Part shown: positions 26,387-34,579 of the stretch, piece after piece
Numbering within the stretch: the first letter of the stretch is position 1
Layout: the number at the start of each line of letters is the position of its first letter
Notes under the pieces: model-generated
The model's input: the letters and a program-made list of their open reading frames with translations, nothing else
Database searches by the model: none
Told to the model about the DNA's origin: nothing
Made by a program: the position numbers and the translations under genes
NCBI GenBank assembly: GCA_003021085.1
Contig: PXRE01000009.1
Coordinates: 1-64,000, forward strand
Length of the DNA stretch: 64,000 nt
Source of the DNA: Halobacteriales archaeon QS_1_68_20
Lineage (GTDB): Archaea > Halobacteriota > Halobacteria > Halobacteriales > PXRE01
Reading direction: 5' to 3'

Positions 26387-26622
26387 TGACGCTCCGAAAA
26401 CGGTGGCGGGGCCTCGACCGCTCGACGGTCGGGGCCGCGCCCGACCGGTACGGCTACTACGAACTCGGGGACGACGATGGCGACGTGATCGGCCGCGACT
26501 GGGGCGTCCTGCAGGACGAACTGAAGGAGGTGCTGGCATACGGCGACGCGGCCCAGGTGCGCTGGCAGGTCGCGGAACACCGCGAGCACGCCAAGGACCT
26601 GTTCGAGGAACACGGGGACTAG
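26386..26622 (+). CDS. Haloarchaeal protein of unknown function
   Basis: 78 residues, translationally coupled to the gene before it. Sequence features are PDRYGYYELGDDDGDVIGRD and a helical LQDELKEVLAYGDAAQVRWQ. The RYGYYEL...DG start resembles the first strands of GIY-YIG-type domains, but no catalytic Arg/Glu set follows, so a nuclease role is not supported. Confidence 0.75.
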   Translation: MTLRKRWRGLDRSTVGAAPDRYGYYELGDDDGDVIGRDWGVLQDELKEVLAYGDAAQVRWQVAEHREHAKDLFEEHGD

Positions 26623-26706
26623 TTGCTCCACCGATGTTTCCGAACTACGCCGAGGGGGCGCGTCGATCGGGCGTTCTCGGGTTCCCCGCGGCAGGGTCCA
26701 AAATAG

Positions 26707-26841
26707 TTACTGCAGGTACGACGGTTCCTCGGCGTCGCAGTTGGCCTCGTGGTCCTCGGCGTCCTCGTGGCTGTCGAACATCATGCCGCACTGCTCGCAC
26801 TTCCACCAGGTCATGTCGTCGCGCTCCGTCTCGACCACCAT
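26707..26841 (-). CDS. Small C2HC zinc-finger-like protein
   Basis: 44 residues: WWKCEQCGMMFDSHEDAEDH then EANC, giving C-x2-C...H...C ligands for one zinc. Start ATG 26841 is 27 bases from a CCTTTACC box, so the transcript is leaderless. Role unknown; many haloarchaea carry such mini zinc-finger genes. Confidence 0.8.
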   Translation of the reverse strand: MVVETERDDMTWWKCEQCGMMFDSHEDAEDHEANCDAEEPSYLQ

Positions 26842-26937
26842 GTACGTGGATGGGTCGGCTTGGGGTAAAGGCGTTACTCTCGTCGGCCACAGTGCGAGTA
26901 AGCAACCCTCAAGACCCGGCCCGCCCAACGCCCACCC

Positions 26938-29145
26938 ATGAGTTCGGACGGCGAGGGGATCGAGTTGACGGTCAAGGGTGCCGAGAAGCGCGACGCCGGC
27001 CGGGGGGTCGCCCGGGTGCCCGAAGACGCGCGCCAGCGGATGGGCGTCCTCAGCGGCGACACCGTCCTGATCGAGGGCGAGCGGACGGCCGTGGCCAAGG
27101 TCTGGCCGGCGGGGGCGGAGACCCCGCCGGGGACCGTCCGCATCGACGCCGACACCCGCGCGAACGCCGGCGTCACCGTCGGCGACGCCGTGGCGGTGCG
27201 CCCGCAGGCGGTCGAGGACGCGCGTTCGGTGACGCTGTCGCCGTCCGGGTCGATCTCCGAGAGCGAGCGCGAGGCGGTCGAACGCGTCGTCAAGCGCGAC
27301 CTCCGGGACCGCCCGGTCAGCGAGGGCGAGCGCATCCGCATCGAACGACTGGGCGGTGACCCCTTCGTCGTCAGCGCGACCGACCCCGAAGGGGTGGTCC
27401 GCATCACCAACCGGACGTCGATCACCGTCCGCTCGGGTGGGACTGCGGGAGCCGCCCCCTCCGCGCCGGAGGACGAAGGGCCGATGGACGTCACCTACGA
27501 GGACATCGGCGGCCTGGACGAGGAACTCGACCAGGTCCGGGAGATGATCGAACTGCCGCTGTCGGAACCGGAACTGTTCCGCCGACTCGGCGTCGACCCG
27601 CCGAAGGGCGTCCTCCTGCACGGCCCGCCGGGGACGGGCAAGACGCTGATCGCCAAGGCGGTCGCCAACGAGGTGGACGCCTCCTTCCACCTCGTGAACG
27701 GCCCGGAGATCATGAGCAAGTACAAGGGCGAGAGCGAGGAGCGGGTCCGCGAGATCTTCGAGGAGGCCGAGGCGAACTCGCCCGCGATCGTCTTCTTCGA
27801 CGAGATCGACGCCATCGCGGAGAAGCGTGAGGACTCCGGCGACATGGAGTCCCGCGTGGTCGCCCAGTTGCTGTCGATCATGGACGGCCTGGACCCCCGG
27901 GGCGACGTGATCGTCATCGCCGCGACCAACCGCGTCGACGCCATCGACCCCGCGCTGCGGCGGGGCGGCCGGTTCGACCGCGAGATCGCCATCGGCGTCC
28001 CCGACGAGCAGGGCCGCCGGGAGATCCTGGCCGTCCACGCCCGGGGGATGCCGCTGGCCGAGGACGTGGACCTCGACCGCGTCGCCGCCCAGACACACGG
28101 CTTCGTCGGCGCCGATCTCGCCGCCCTCGTGACAGAGGCCGGGATGTCGGCCCTGCGGCGGGTCCGGGGCGTCGGTAGCGGCGCGGACGCCGGCGACGGT
28201 GTGGAGGCGAGCGGTGCGGACGCCGATGCAGGAGACGCAGACGCTTCGGACGAAGACTCGGGCGGCGACGAGATGCTGGTGACACGCGCGGACTTCGAGG
28301 CGGCGCTCGCGGCGGTCGACCCCTCGGCGATGCGGGAGTACGTCGCGGAGACCCCGTCGGTGAGTTACGACGGCGTGGGCGGCCTCGACGAGGCGAAAGC
28401 CACCCTCAAGCAGGCCGTCGAGTGGCCGCTGTCGTACAGTCCGCTGTTCGAGGCGGCCCGGACGGACCCGCCAAGCGGCATCTTGCTGTACGGCCCGCCG
28501 GGGACCGGGAAGACGCTGCTCGCCCGCGCGGTCGCCAGTGAGAGCGGCGTCAACTTCATCCACGTCAACGGCCCGGAGATCATGGCCTCGGCCGTCGGCG
28601 CGGCCGAGGAGGCGGTCCGTGACGTGTTCGACCGCGCGCGCCAGGCGGCGCCCGCGATCATCTTCTTCGACGAACTCGACGCCATCGCGGGCCAGCGGGG
28701 ACGCGGCGACTCCTCCAACGAGGTCGGCGACCGCGTCGTCTCCCAACTGCTGACCGAACTCGACGGCCTCGTGGACAACCCGAACCTGGTCGCGCTGGCG
28801 GCGACCAACCGCAAGGACGCCATCGACCCAGCGCTCCTGCGGCCGGGTCGCTTCGAGGAACACCTCCTCGTCCCCGAACCCGACCGGGACGCCCGCCGGG
28901 AGATCCTGGCGGTCCACACCCGGGGCAAGCCCCTGGCCGAGGACGTGGACCTCGACGATCTGGCCGACCGACTGGAGGGCCACACCGGTGCCGACATCGA
29001 CTCCGTGATCCGGAGCGCCTCGCTCCTCGCGATCGAGAAGGTGGCCCACGAGGTCAGTCCAGCCGAGGCCGCCGACCGCGCCAGCGACGTGGAGATCCGC
29101 GCCGAGCACGTCGAGGCCGCGCTCGAAGACGCTGGCATCGAGTAA
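26938..29145 (+). CDS. cdc48: Cdc48/VAT-type AAA+ ATPase
   Basis: 735 residues. N-terminal double-psi-barrel substrate-binding domain (residues about 1-180), then two AAA modules: Walker A GPPGTGKT at residues 229-236 and 519-526, Walker B FFDEIDAIA and FFDELDAIA, and arginine-finger/sensor regions NRVDAIDPALRRGGRFDREI and NRKDAIDPALLRPGRFEEHL. It unfolds proteins, often for the proteasome (PAN is at 52926). An acidic, Gly/Ala/Asp-rich insertion (residues about 410-445, GADAGDGVEASGADADAGDA) separates D1 from D2 and is longer than usual. Confidence 0.95.
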   Translation: MSSDGEGIELTVKGAEKRDAGRGVARVPEDARQRMGVLSGDTVLIEGERTAVAKVWPAGAETPPGTVRIDADTRANAGVTVGDAVAVRPQAVEDARSVTLSPSGSISESEREAVERVVKRDLRDRPVSEGERIRIERLGGDPFVVSATDPEGVVRITNRTSITVRSGGTAGAAPSAPEDEGPMDVTYEDIGGLDEELDQVREMIELPLSEPELFRRLGVDPPKGVLLHGPPGTGKTLIAKAVANEVDASFHLVNGPEIMSKYKGESEERVREIFEEAEANSPAIVFFDEIDAIAEKREDSGDMESRVVAQLLSIMDGLDPRGDVIVIAATNRVDAIDPALRRGGRFDREIAIGVPDEQGRREILAVHARGMPLAEDVDLDRVAAQTHGFVGADLAALVTEAGMSALRRVRGVGSGADAGDGVEASGADADAGDADASDEDSGGDEMLVTRADFEAALAAVDPSAMREYVAETPSVSYDGVGGLDEAKATLKQAVEWPLSYSPLFEAARTDPPSGILLYGPPGTGKTLLARAVASESGVNFIHVNGPEIMASAVGAAEEAVRDVFDRARQAAPAIIFFDELDAIAGQRGRGDSSNEVGDRVVSQLLTELDGLVDNPNLVALAATNRKDAIDPALLRPGRFEEHLLVPEPDRDARREILAVHTRGKPLAEDVDLDDLADRLEGHTGADIDSVIRSASLLAIEKVAHEVSPAEAADRASDVEIRAEHVEAALEDAGIE

Positions 29146-29284
29146 CGAGGTGACGAGGGGCCGGCGTCGAGTGACGACGTCCCTTCGTTGGGCCGTCCGG
29201 GGACCCGGTAACCGGGTCGTTCGGGCCGAGACTCGTTTGTTCGGGGGAAAGGATATATGTATTTTCACGTATATATATCGAACG

Positions 29285-29371
29285 ATGGAGCCACGACGTT
29301 TCGACGGGCGGCTTCGGTCAGCGGCGGGCAGGCCGGTAGACGGTATCGTCAGGGAGGGAACGGATGCCTGA
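29285..29371 (+). CDS. Possible leader ORF overlapping the next gene
   Basis: 28 codons (MEPRRFDGRLRSAAGRPVDG then IVREGTDA). A strong AT-rich promoter (GGATATATG at about 29252-29260) lies 28-30 bases upstream, so the expected transcript would be leaderless at this ATG. Its TGA lies just inside the following gene, whose ATG at 29364 is in another frame. It may couple or regulate translation of that gene. Codons are ordinary but the peptide has no known relatives. Confidence 0.35.
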   Translation: MEPRRFDGRLRSAAGRPVDGIVREGTDA

Positions 29372-29747
29372 AGGTGTACATCCCGTAGTCGCGCTCGCGC
29401 TGTCGCTGTACGGTGGCCTGTGGGCGCACGTACTGGCGCACTACCTGATCGGCTACCTGTGGACGGCCGACCAGGAACTGGAGCTGTGGTACGTCTTCCC
29501 GACCGGCGTCGACTACAGTTCGATGAGTCTCCCGCCGCGGGCGTACCGGTACATCGGCCTCGCGCCGCTGATGCTGGTCGTCCCGCTGGCGGTGCTGTTC
29601 GTGGTCGAGATCCAGCCGCTACTGGCGGACGGCGAGCAGATGCGAGCGGCGGCGCACCTGCCGCTGTACCTCGCCACGCTCCCGACCTGGTCGGACCTCG
29701 AACCCCTGCGGTCGAGTACGGAACAGTCCACCGGCGTCGAGGTGTAG
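29364..29747 (+). CDS. Small membrane protein of unknown function
   Basis: 127 residues with two or three hydrophobic segments (VVALALSLYGGLWAHVLAHY, YIGLAPLMLVVPLAVLFVVE) and a soluble C-terminus. His residues sit in the first helix. A GGGAGGG element 6-12 bases before the ATG is Shine-Dalgarno-like, consistent with translation inside a leadered message. No family recognised. Confidence 0.7.
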   Translation: MPEGVHPVVALALSLYGGLWAHVLAHYLIGYLWTADQELELWYVFPTGVDYSSMSLPPRAYRYIGLAPLMLVVPLAVLFVVEIQPLLADGEQMRAAAHLPLYLATLPTWSDLEPLRSSTEQSTGVEV

Positions 29748-29818
29748 TCGGAGCGTCCTGGCCGTGGGTCCGGCCCGGCCGTGGGCCCGAGGAAACTCGA
29801 CCTCGGTCGGCCGACCCA

Positions 29819-30448
29819 CTAGTCGTCGGACGGCGCGTCGTCGTCGACGAGCGCCGTCTCACCCACGAGTACCGACTCGCCCGCCCGCACCGTCTCGCCT
29901 TTCTCGACGAGGACGTCCCCGGGAGCGACGCCAGGGAGGATCACGTCCGCGCGACTCCCGAAGTCGATGTGGCCGATCCGCTGGCCACGTTCGAGGTCCT
30001 CGCCTGCCGCCACGTAGGGGTTGATCCGCCGGGCGAACCAGCCGGCGATCAGGACCACCTCGTGGTCGTGGGGGCCGTCGACGTCGATCCGGACCTTCTC
30101 GTTGCGGTCGGAGTCCTTGGTGAACGCGGGTCGGTGGGCGCCGGGTTCGTGGGTCACGTCCCGGACCGCCCCGGCCAGCGGCGCGCGGTTGACGTGGACG
30201 TCGGTCACGTTCATGAACACGCCGACGCGGACGCGGTCGCCCTCCTCGCGGACGACCGACACCCGGCCGTCCGCGGGCGCGAGGACGCCCGACCGGGGCG
30301 GCGTCCGCTCGGGGTCCCGGAAGAACCCGAGGACGCCGACGGCGAGCGCGACCGCGGCGAGGGCCGCGTACGGGGAGACCACCGCCAGCGGCACCGCCGC
30401 CACCGCGGGGACGGCCGCGCGCCGCAACGCACCGGGGGCCAGTTGCAT
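29819..30448 (-). CDS. asd: Phosphatidylserine decarboxylase, archaeal type
   Basis: 209 residues. N-terminal membrane helices (VPAVAAVPLAVVSPYAALAA), then the family core GFFRDPERTPP, FMNVTDVHVNRAPLAG, HRPAFTKDSDRNEK, and HIDFGSRADV near residue 165. The Ser of FGSR is the expected self-cleavage site that yields the pyruvoyl cofactor. It makes phosphatidylethanolamine- or archaetidylethanolamine-type lipids. The ATG at 30448 is chosen; the open frame extends further but lacks sense. Confidence 0.9.
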   Translation of the reverse strand: MQLAPGALRRAAVPAVAAVPLAVVSPYAALAAVALAVGVLGFFRDPERTPPRSGVLAPADGRVSVVREEGDRVRVGVFMNVTDVHVNRAPLAGAVRDVTHEPGAHRPAFTKDSDRNEKVRIDVDGPHDHEVVLIAGWFARRINPYVAAGEDLERGQRIGHIDFGSRADVILPGVAPGDVLVEKGETVRAGESVLVGETALVDDDAPSDD

Positions 30449-30646
30449 GGCCGTGACGTGACGGCCGGGGCGGTAGCGTCTTTCGGTCTCCGGTCGTTCC
30501 GTTGCCGGGTCCGTTCTGGGCCCGTCGGGGACGTCGACTCCCGTCTCGGTCGGAGTCACCCGGACGACTGTCGACGGTTACGGCGACGAACTCTGACGAT
30601 CCGGACGACAAAATCACCTGCCCTCGGAGCAACTCCAAGTTGTTAG

Positions 30647-30655
30647 TTTTATAAT
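30647..30655 (+). promoter_or_regulatory. TATA box for the exported protein gene at 30677
   Basis: TTTTATAAT, centred about 27 bases before ATG 30677; implies a leaderless transcript. Confidence 0.6.
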
Positions 30656-30676
30656 ACATTGGCCTCGGGCGTGGAT

Positions 30677-31150
30677 ATGTCGCCCGATACGAAAGGCGAT
30701 AGCGGATCGTCGGAGATCGACCGTCGCACGACCTTCCAGCGGATCGGCGGAATGGCGACCGTCGGCGTTACGTCTGTGTCCGGGATCGCCGGCGCGACGA
30801 CGGTCGACGGCTCGGTCGGGTCGGCCGTCGAAGCGCAACTCCAGGCCCGGGTTCGTGAATCCGAGACGGACGAGGCGATCAGGGACACGATAGAGTCCCA
30901 CGCCCGGCCGGTGGTGGACGAGCTAGTCGCGGACGGCGTCATCGAGAGTGCCGACGCGTTCCCGCTCGATCGACGCACGCTGGAACGGCTGTCGTACTGC
31001 GGCGGCCACACCATCCCCGAGGCCCGCGAGAACGCCGAGTTCGTCCGGGTCGCCCAGGACGCCAAAGAGCGGGAGGGCGCCCACTTCGACCGCGACTGGG
31101 AGTCCGTCCACGTCGACAGCGTGGCCGAGGCGGTCGCCGCCGACGACTGA
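30677..31150 (+). CDS. Putative Tat-type protein of unknown function
   Basis: 157 residues. Residues about 16-45 contain a twin-arginine-like signal (DRRTTFQRIGGMATVGV and a small-residue hydrophobic stretch), suggesting export. The mature part is helical and acidic (EAQLQARVRESETDEAIRDT, VVDELVADGVIESADAFPLD) with a single Cys. Function unknown. Confidence 0.75.
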   Translation: MSPDTKGDSGSSEIDRRTTFQRIGGMATVGVTSVSGIAGATTVDGSVGSAVEAQLQARVRESETDEAIRDTIESHARPVVDELVADGVIESADAFPLDRRTLERLSYCGGHTIPEARENAEFVRVAQDAKEREGAHFDRDWESVHVDSVAEAVAADD

Positions 31151-31231
31151 GCCGTCCGACTCGGCCCCGGTCCGGTGTTGGTCTGTTCCGTCCGCCGGGT
31201 TTCGACGAACTCCCGCTGGCGGCCGGGACGC

Positions 31232-32131
31232 TCACAGCGCTTCCGTGTCGAACGGCCCCTCCACGATCCCGACCCGACCGTCGGTCCGGAACTGCCGGTC
31301 GTGCAGGTTGCTCACGAAGTAGTCCTCGTCGAACCGGTCGAGGTAGGTCTTCAGGTCCTCCGTCGGGGCTTCCTCCGGGAACACGAAACGCCCAGGTACG
31401 CCGAGTGGTCGCCGTCGATCCGGACGCGCGTCCCGTTGGCGCGGAGGTCGCCCTCCAGCGGGTCGAACCCGGTCCCGTCGCTGTCCGCCGGCCGGCTCGT
31501 GCCGGACACGAGGGTCCCGTCGCCCAGCCGTTCGAGCAGGGTCGCCACGTGTTCGTTCGCCTCCGGATAGCGCTCGGCCCCGCCCTGCCAGGCATCGACC
31601 GTCGCCTCGACGGCACCGGCGGCGTCGACGTCGAGGGTCGCTTTCCCGACGACGAGGTGGTCCTCGCCAACGCCGACGGCTCGCTGGTCGGCGGCGTAGA
31701 CGTCGAACGTCTCGCCGTCAGTCGTTTGCTCGTACCCCTCGTCGGTCAGGGACGTCACGACCGCCTCGCGGTCGAACGACGCGACGACGACCCGGCTGGA
31801 CTGCAGGTTCAGGGCACGTTCGGCGTCCCCGAAGCCGACGACGGTCGGTCCCCATTGCTGTTCTCGTTCGCGCAGTCGACTCAGCGTCTGCTCGGAGAGG
31901 TGATCGGCGTGGGCGTCGACCACCTGCGGTTTCAGTGACGAAAACGTGTAGTGGGCCTCGTGGGTCGTCGCGCCGGGGGGCGTGTAGCCAGCGGTGGAAC
32001 GGCTGCGCCGGATCGTCGGTCGCCCCGTCGTCGTCACCGCTACACCCGGCGAGGCCGGCGACCGCCGCTGTCGCCGCGAGTGCGCCTGTCTGCCGGAGGA
32101 CGGATCGCCTGGAGGAGCCATAGGGGATCAT
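31232..32131 (-). pseudogene. Lipoprotein with two compensating frameshifts
   Basis: The ATG at 32131 opens a Tat lipoprotein signal: SRRSVLRQTGALAATAAV then LAGC lipobox. Near 32000 the sensible sequence moves one base over (TPPGATTHEAHYTFSSLKPQ) and continues for about 200 codons. Near 31400 it moves back to the first frame (FVFPEEAPTEDLKTYLDRFD) and ends at TGA 31232. The middle part codes normal acidic protein (DVYAADQRAVGVGEDHLVVG). One extra (or two missing) and one missing base would explain it. No domain recognised. Likely sequence errors or a decayed gene. Confidence 0.7.
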
Positions 32132-32266
32132 GTTCTCGGGCTGAGAGGAGAACGGCGACGTCAATTTTCGGTTACGTCGGCGCGAACAACCGGGGCGGTG
32201 TTCACAGCGCGCGTGGTAGTCCGGTGATTTCTTGCCGCCCGCGAGTGTGCAACCAGCCATGGTCGG

Positions 32267-33847
32267 GTGGCGATTCCCGTGACCTGGCGGGTCGACTGGA
32301 AGGCGAGCGTCTCGCTCGTCGGGACGGTCGTGAAGTACCTCGCAGCGACGATGCTGGTGCCGCTGGTCGTGGCCGTCGTCTACGGCGAGGACGTCCGGGC
32401 GTTCGTGGGGTCTATCGCCATCGCCGTCGGCCTCGGCCTGGCGCTGGAACGACTCGATCCGGACCCCGACATCGGCGCCCGGGAGGCGCTTGTCCTGGTG
32501 GCAGTGGCGTGGCTGGCCGCGGCTGTCGTGGGCGCGATCCCGTACCTCCTGGCGGGGTTCGGAACGCAGTCGACGGTCGGATTCGACCCCTCCTCGGTGA
32601 GCGCGGCGATCACTTCGATAGTCAACGCGCTGTTCGAGTCCACCTCCGGGGTCACCACCACGGGGGCGACCGTCCTCGCCGAGATCAAATTCGAGCGCCA
32701 CTCACACGCGCTGTTGATGTGGCGGCAACTCTCCCAGTGGCTCGGCGGGATGGGGATCATCGTCCTGATGATCGCCATCCTGCCCGAACTGGCTGTCAAC
32801 GGCGCGCAGTTGATGCAGTCCGAAGCGCCCGGGCCGGAACTCCAGAAACTCACGCCCCGCATCGTCGAGACGGCGCGGGCGCTGTGGCTGATCTACTTCG
32901 GGTTCACCCTCCTGTACGTCGCCATTCTCTACAGTCTCCACCTGGCGGGGATGGCGCCGGATATGGGGCTGTACAACTCGGTCGCCCACGGGTTCACGAC
33001 GCTCCCGACGGGCGGGTTCTCGCCGGAGGCCCAGAGCATCGCCGCGTTCCGGCCCATCGTCCAGTGGGTCGTCATCCCGTTCATGTTCGTCGCGGGCGTG
33101 AACTTCGCGCTGTTCTGGCACGTCGTCCACGGCGAGGTCCGCGAACTGGCCGACGACGTGGAGTTTCGCACCTACGCCGGGGCGGTCGCGGCGTTCACAG
33201 CGGTGCTGGCGGTGTTGCTGGTCGGGGGTGCTGCACCCGCCGAGGGTCTCGGCGGCGTCGGCGGCGGCGTCAGTGAGAACGCCTTCCGGCAGGCGACGTT
33301 CCAGATCAGTTCCCTGCTGAACTCCACGGGGTACGCGACCAGCGATTTCGCCAACTGGAGCACCCACGCCCAGATGGTCCTGCTGTTCGCCATGTTCGTC
33401 GGCGGGTCCGCGGGGTCGACCGGCGGGGGGATCAAGGTCGTCCGGTGGCTGGTCGTCGTCAAGACGGTCCGTAGGGAACTGTTCGTGACCGCCAACCCCA
33501 ACACCGTCCGTCCGGTCAGGCTGGCCGGGAACGTCGTCGACGAGGACGCCATCCGGGCCATCATGTCCTTTACGTTGCTATACCTGGTCCTGTTCGGCGT
33601 CTCGGGGGTGTTCTTCGCGCTGGACTCGGCCCGGATCGGCCACGACCTGACCGCGCTGGAGTCGTTCAGCGCGGCGCTGGCGACCATCGGGAACATCGGC
33701 CCGGGGTTCGGCTCGCTGGGCCCGTTCGGGAGCTACCTGCAGTTCTCGAATCTCTCGAAACTCTGGATGGTGTTTTTGATGTGGGTCGGGCGCCTGGAGA
33801 TCGTGCCGGTGCTGGCGTTGTTCGTCGGGGGGCTTGATCGGTCGTAG
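32267..33847 (+). CDS. trkH: Trk-type potassium uptake membrane subunit
   Basis: 526 residues, GTG start at 32267 (the ATG at 32259 is out of frame). Four pore repeats of the TrkH/KtrB fold are visible from their filter regions: GVTTTGATV, TTLPTGGFSP, STGYATSD and GNIGPGFG. About ten membrane segments, C-terminal GRLEIVPVLALF. It imports K+ in partnership with TrkA-type cytoplasmic gating subunits, present at 40560-41891. Halobacteria keep molar K+ inside, so such genes are important. Confidence 0.93.
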   Translation: MAIPVTWRVDWKASVSLVGTVVKYLAATMLVPLVVAVVYGEDVRAFVGSIAIAVGLGLALERLDPDPDIGAREALVLVAVAWLAAAVVGAIPYLLAGFGTQSTVGFDPSSVSAAITSIVNALFESTSGVTTTGATVLAEIKFERHSHALLMWRQLSQWLGGMGIIVLMIAILPELAVNGAQLMQSEAPGPELQKLTPRIVETARALWLIYFGFTLLYVAILYSLHLAGMAPDMGLYNSVAHGFTTLPTGGFSPEAQSIAAFRPIVQWVVIPFMFVAGVNFALFWHVVHGEVRELADDVEFRTYAGAVAAFTAVLAVLLVGGAAPAEGLGGVGGGVSENAFRQATFQISSLLNSTGYATSDFANWSTHAQMVLLFAMFVGGSAGSTGGGIKVVRWLVVVKTVRRELFVTANPNTVRPVRLAGNVVDEDAIRAIMSFTLLYLVLFGVSGVFFALDSARIGHDLTALESFSAALATIGNIGPGFGSLGPFGSYLQFSNLSKLWMVFLMWVGRLEIVPVLALFVGGLDRS

Positions 33848-33857
33848 GTGGAGTTAG

Positions 33858-34010
33858 TTAATTCTGGTTTGGGTCGGTTTCGTGGGTTAGTTCCTCGTAC
33901 GTCCGGTCGTCGACCTGGTGGCCGCAGGGCTGGAGGGCGTAGGTGATCGGGTCGACGCGGTCGATCCGTTCTACCGGTCGGTCGCAGATCGGGCAGGTTT
34001 CGTCGGGCAT
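33858..34010 (-). CDS. Small zinc-ribbon-like protein
   Basis: 50 residues: DETCPICDRPVERIDRVDPI, then QPCGHQVDD and an acidic tail. One C-x2-C knuckle plus C-x-H could bind zinc. It is divergent from the winged-helix gene at 34181. Upstream TATA-like sequences lie about 75-110 bases away, so a leader is likely. Function unknown. Confidence 0.65.
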   Translation of the reverse strand: MPDETCPICDRPVERIDRVDPITYALQPCGHQVDDRTYEELTHETDPNQN

Positions 34011-34101
34011 CTGTTGGGGGTCTCTCGCGTTTTCTCGGGTGCGTTCACGGTGGGTTCCACGGTGCTGGATTACATGCTCCTTGTTTAAGTATCTAAGGTA
34101 T

Positions 34102-34118
34102 ATCCTACGGGATAGGAT
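34102..34118. promoter_or_regulatory. Palindrome in the divergent promoter region
   Basis: ATCCTA, five bases, TAGGAT. It lies between the divergent genes at 34010 and 34181, next to AT-rich promoter boxes (TTTAAGTAT, ATTATATG). It is a candidate operator for the phage-repressor-like winged-helix protein downstream. Confidence 0.4.
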
Positions 34119-34180
34119 TATATGATCTATCCATGGGCTAAACCCGCACGAATAAACGGCTGTTTCGTGATTGTTCGGGT

Positions 34181-34492
34181 ATGCGTCCCCGGGTGCCGTG
34201 GATGAACGAGGTCGACACCGCGATCCTGGAGTACTTCGCGGAACTCGGCGCGGTGGACGGCTCCCGGGTTTCCCTTGCACCGACGCCGCTGTACGTGAAC
34301 CTCGTCCAGCGGATGGGCGTGGTCGACGTCCAGCCGAATACTCTGTCCCGGCGAATGAGCAGGTTGGCGGCGATGGGCTTTCTGGAGAAGATCGACGAGA
34401 AGCGGGGCTACTACTGTCTGACCGAGATGGGTGAGGCGTTTCTGGCGGGTGAGCTGGATGCCGAGGACATTCCGCGGCCCGAAGACAACTAA
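34181..34492 (+). CDS. PhiH1-repressor-like winged-helix protein
   Basis: 103 residues: VPWMNEVDTAILEYFAELGA, LYVNLVQRMGVVDVQPNTLS and RRMSRLAAMGFLEKIDEKRG make a compact winged helix like the phage phiH repressor family common in haloarchaea. ATG 34181 is about 28 bases after an AATAAA box, a leaderless start. It may repress itself and its divergent neighbour through the palindrome at 34102-34118. Confidence 0.85.
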   Translation: MRPRVPWMNEVDTAILEYFAELGAVDGSRVSLAPTPLYVNLVQRMGVVDVQPNTLSRRMSRLAAMGFLEKIDEKRGYYCLTEMGEAFLAGELDAEDIPRPEDN

Positions 34493-34579
34493 CGTACTCG
34501 TAGTGCCGTTCTGATCAGTTTGTCAAGATGGACATGGCTGGTGGGCAGGTTTTTCTTGTAGGCGTGTGGGCGGGGAGAT

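Noticed and set aside
24817-26622. Large plus-strand frame across the aroK operon
   Set aside because: Only its last 78 codons (26386-26622) form a sensible protein.
26707-29862. Antisense open frame of more than 1000 codons across cdc48
   Set aside because: It is the complement of a fully conserved AAA ATPase; GC-rich haloarchaeal genes routinely leave long open frames on the other strand. Only its last 44 codons (26707-26841) are a real gene.
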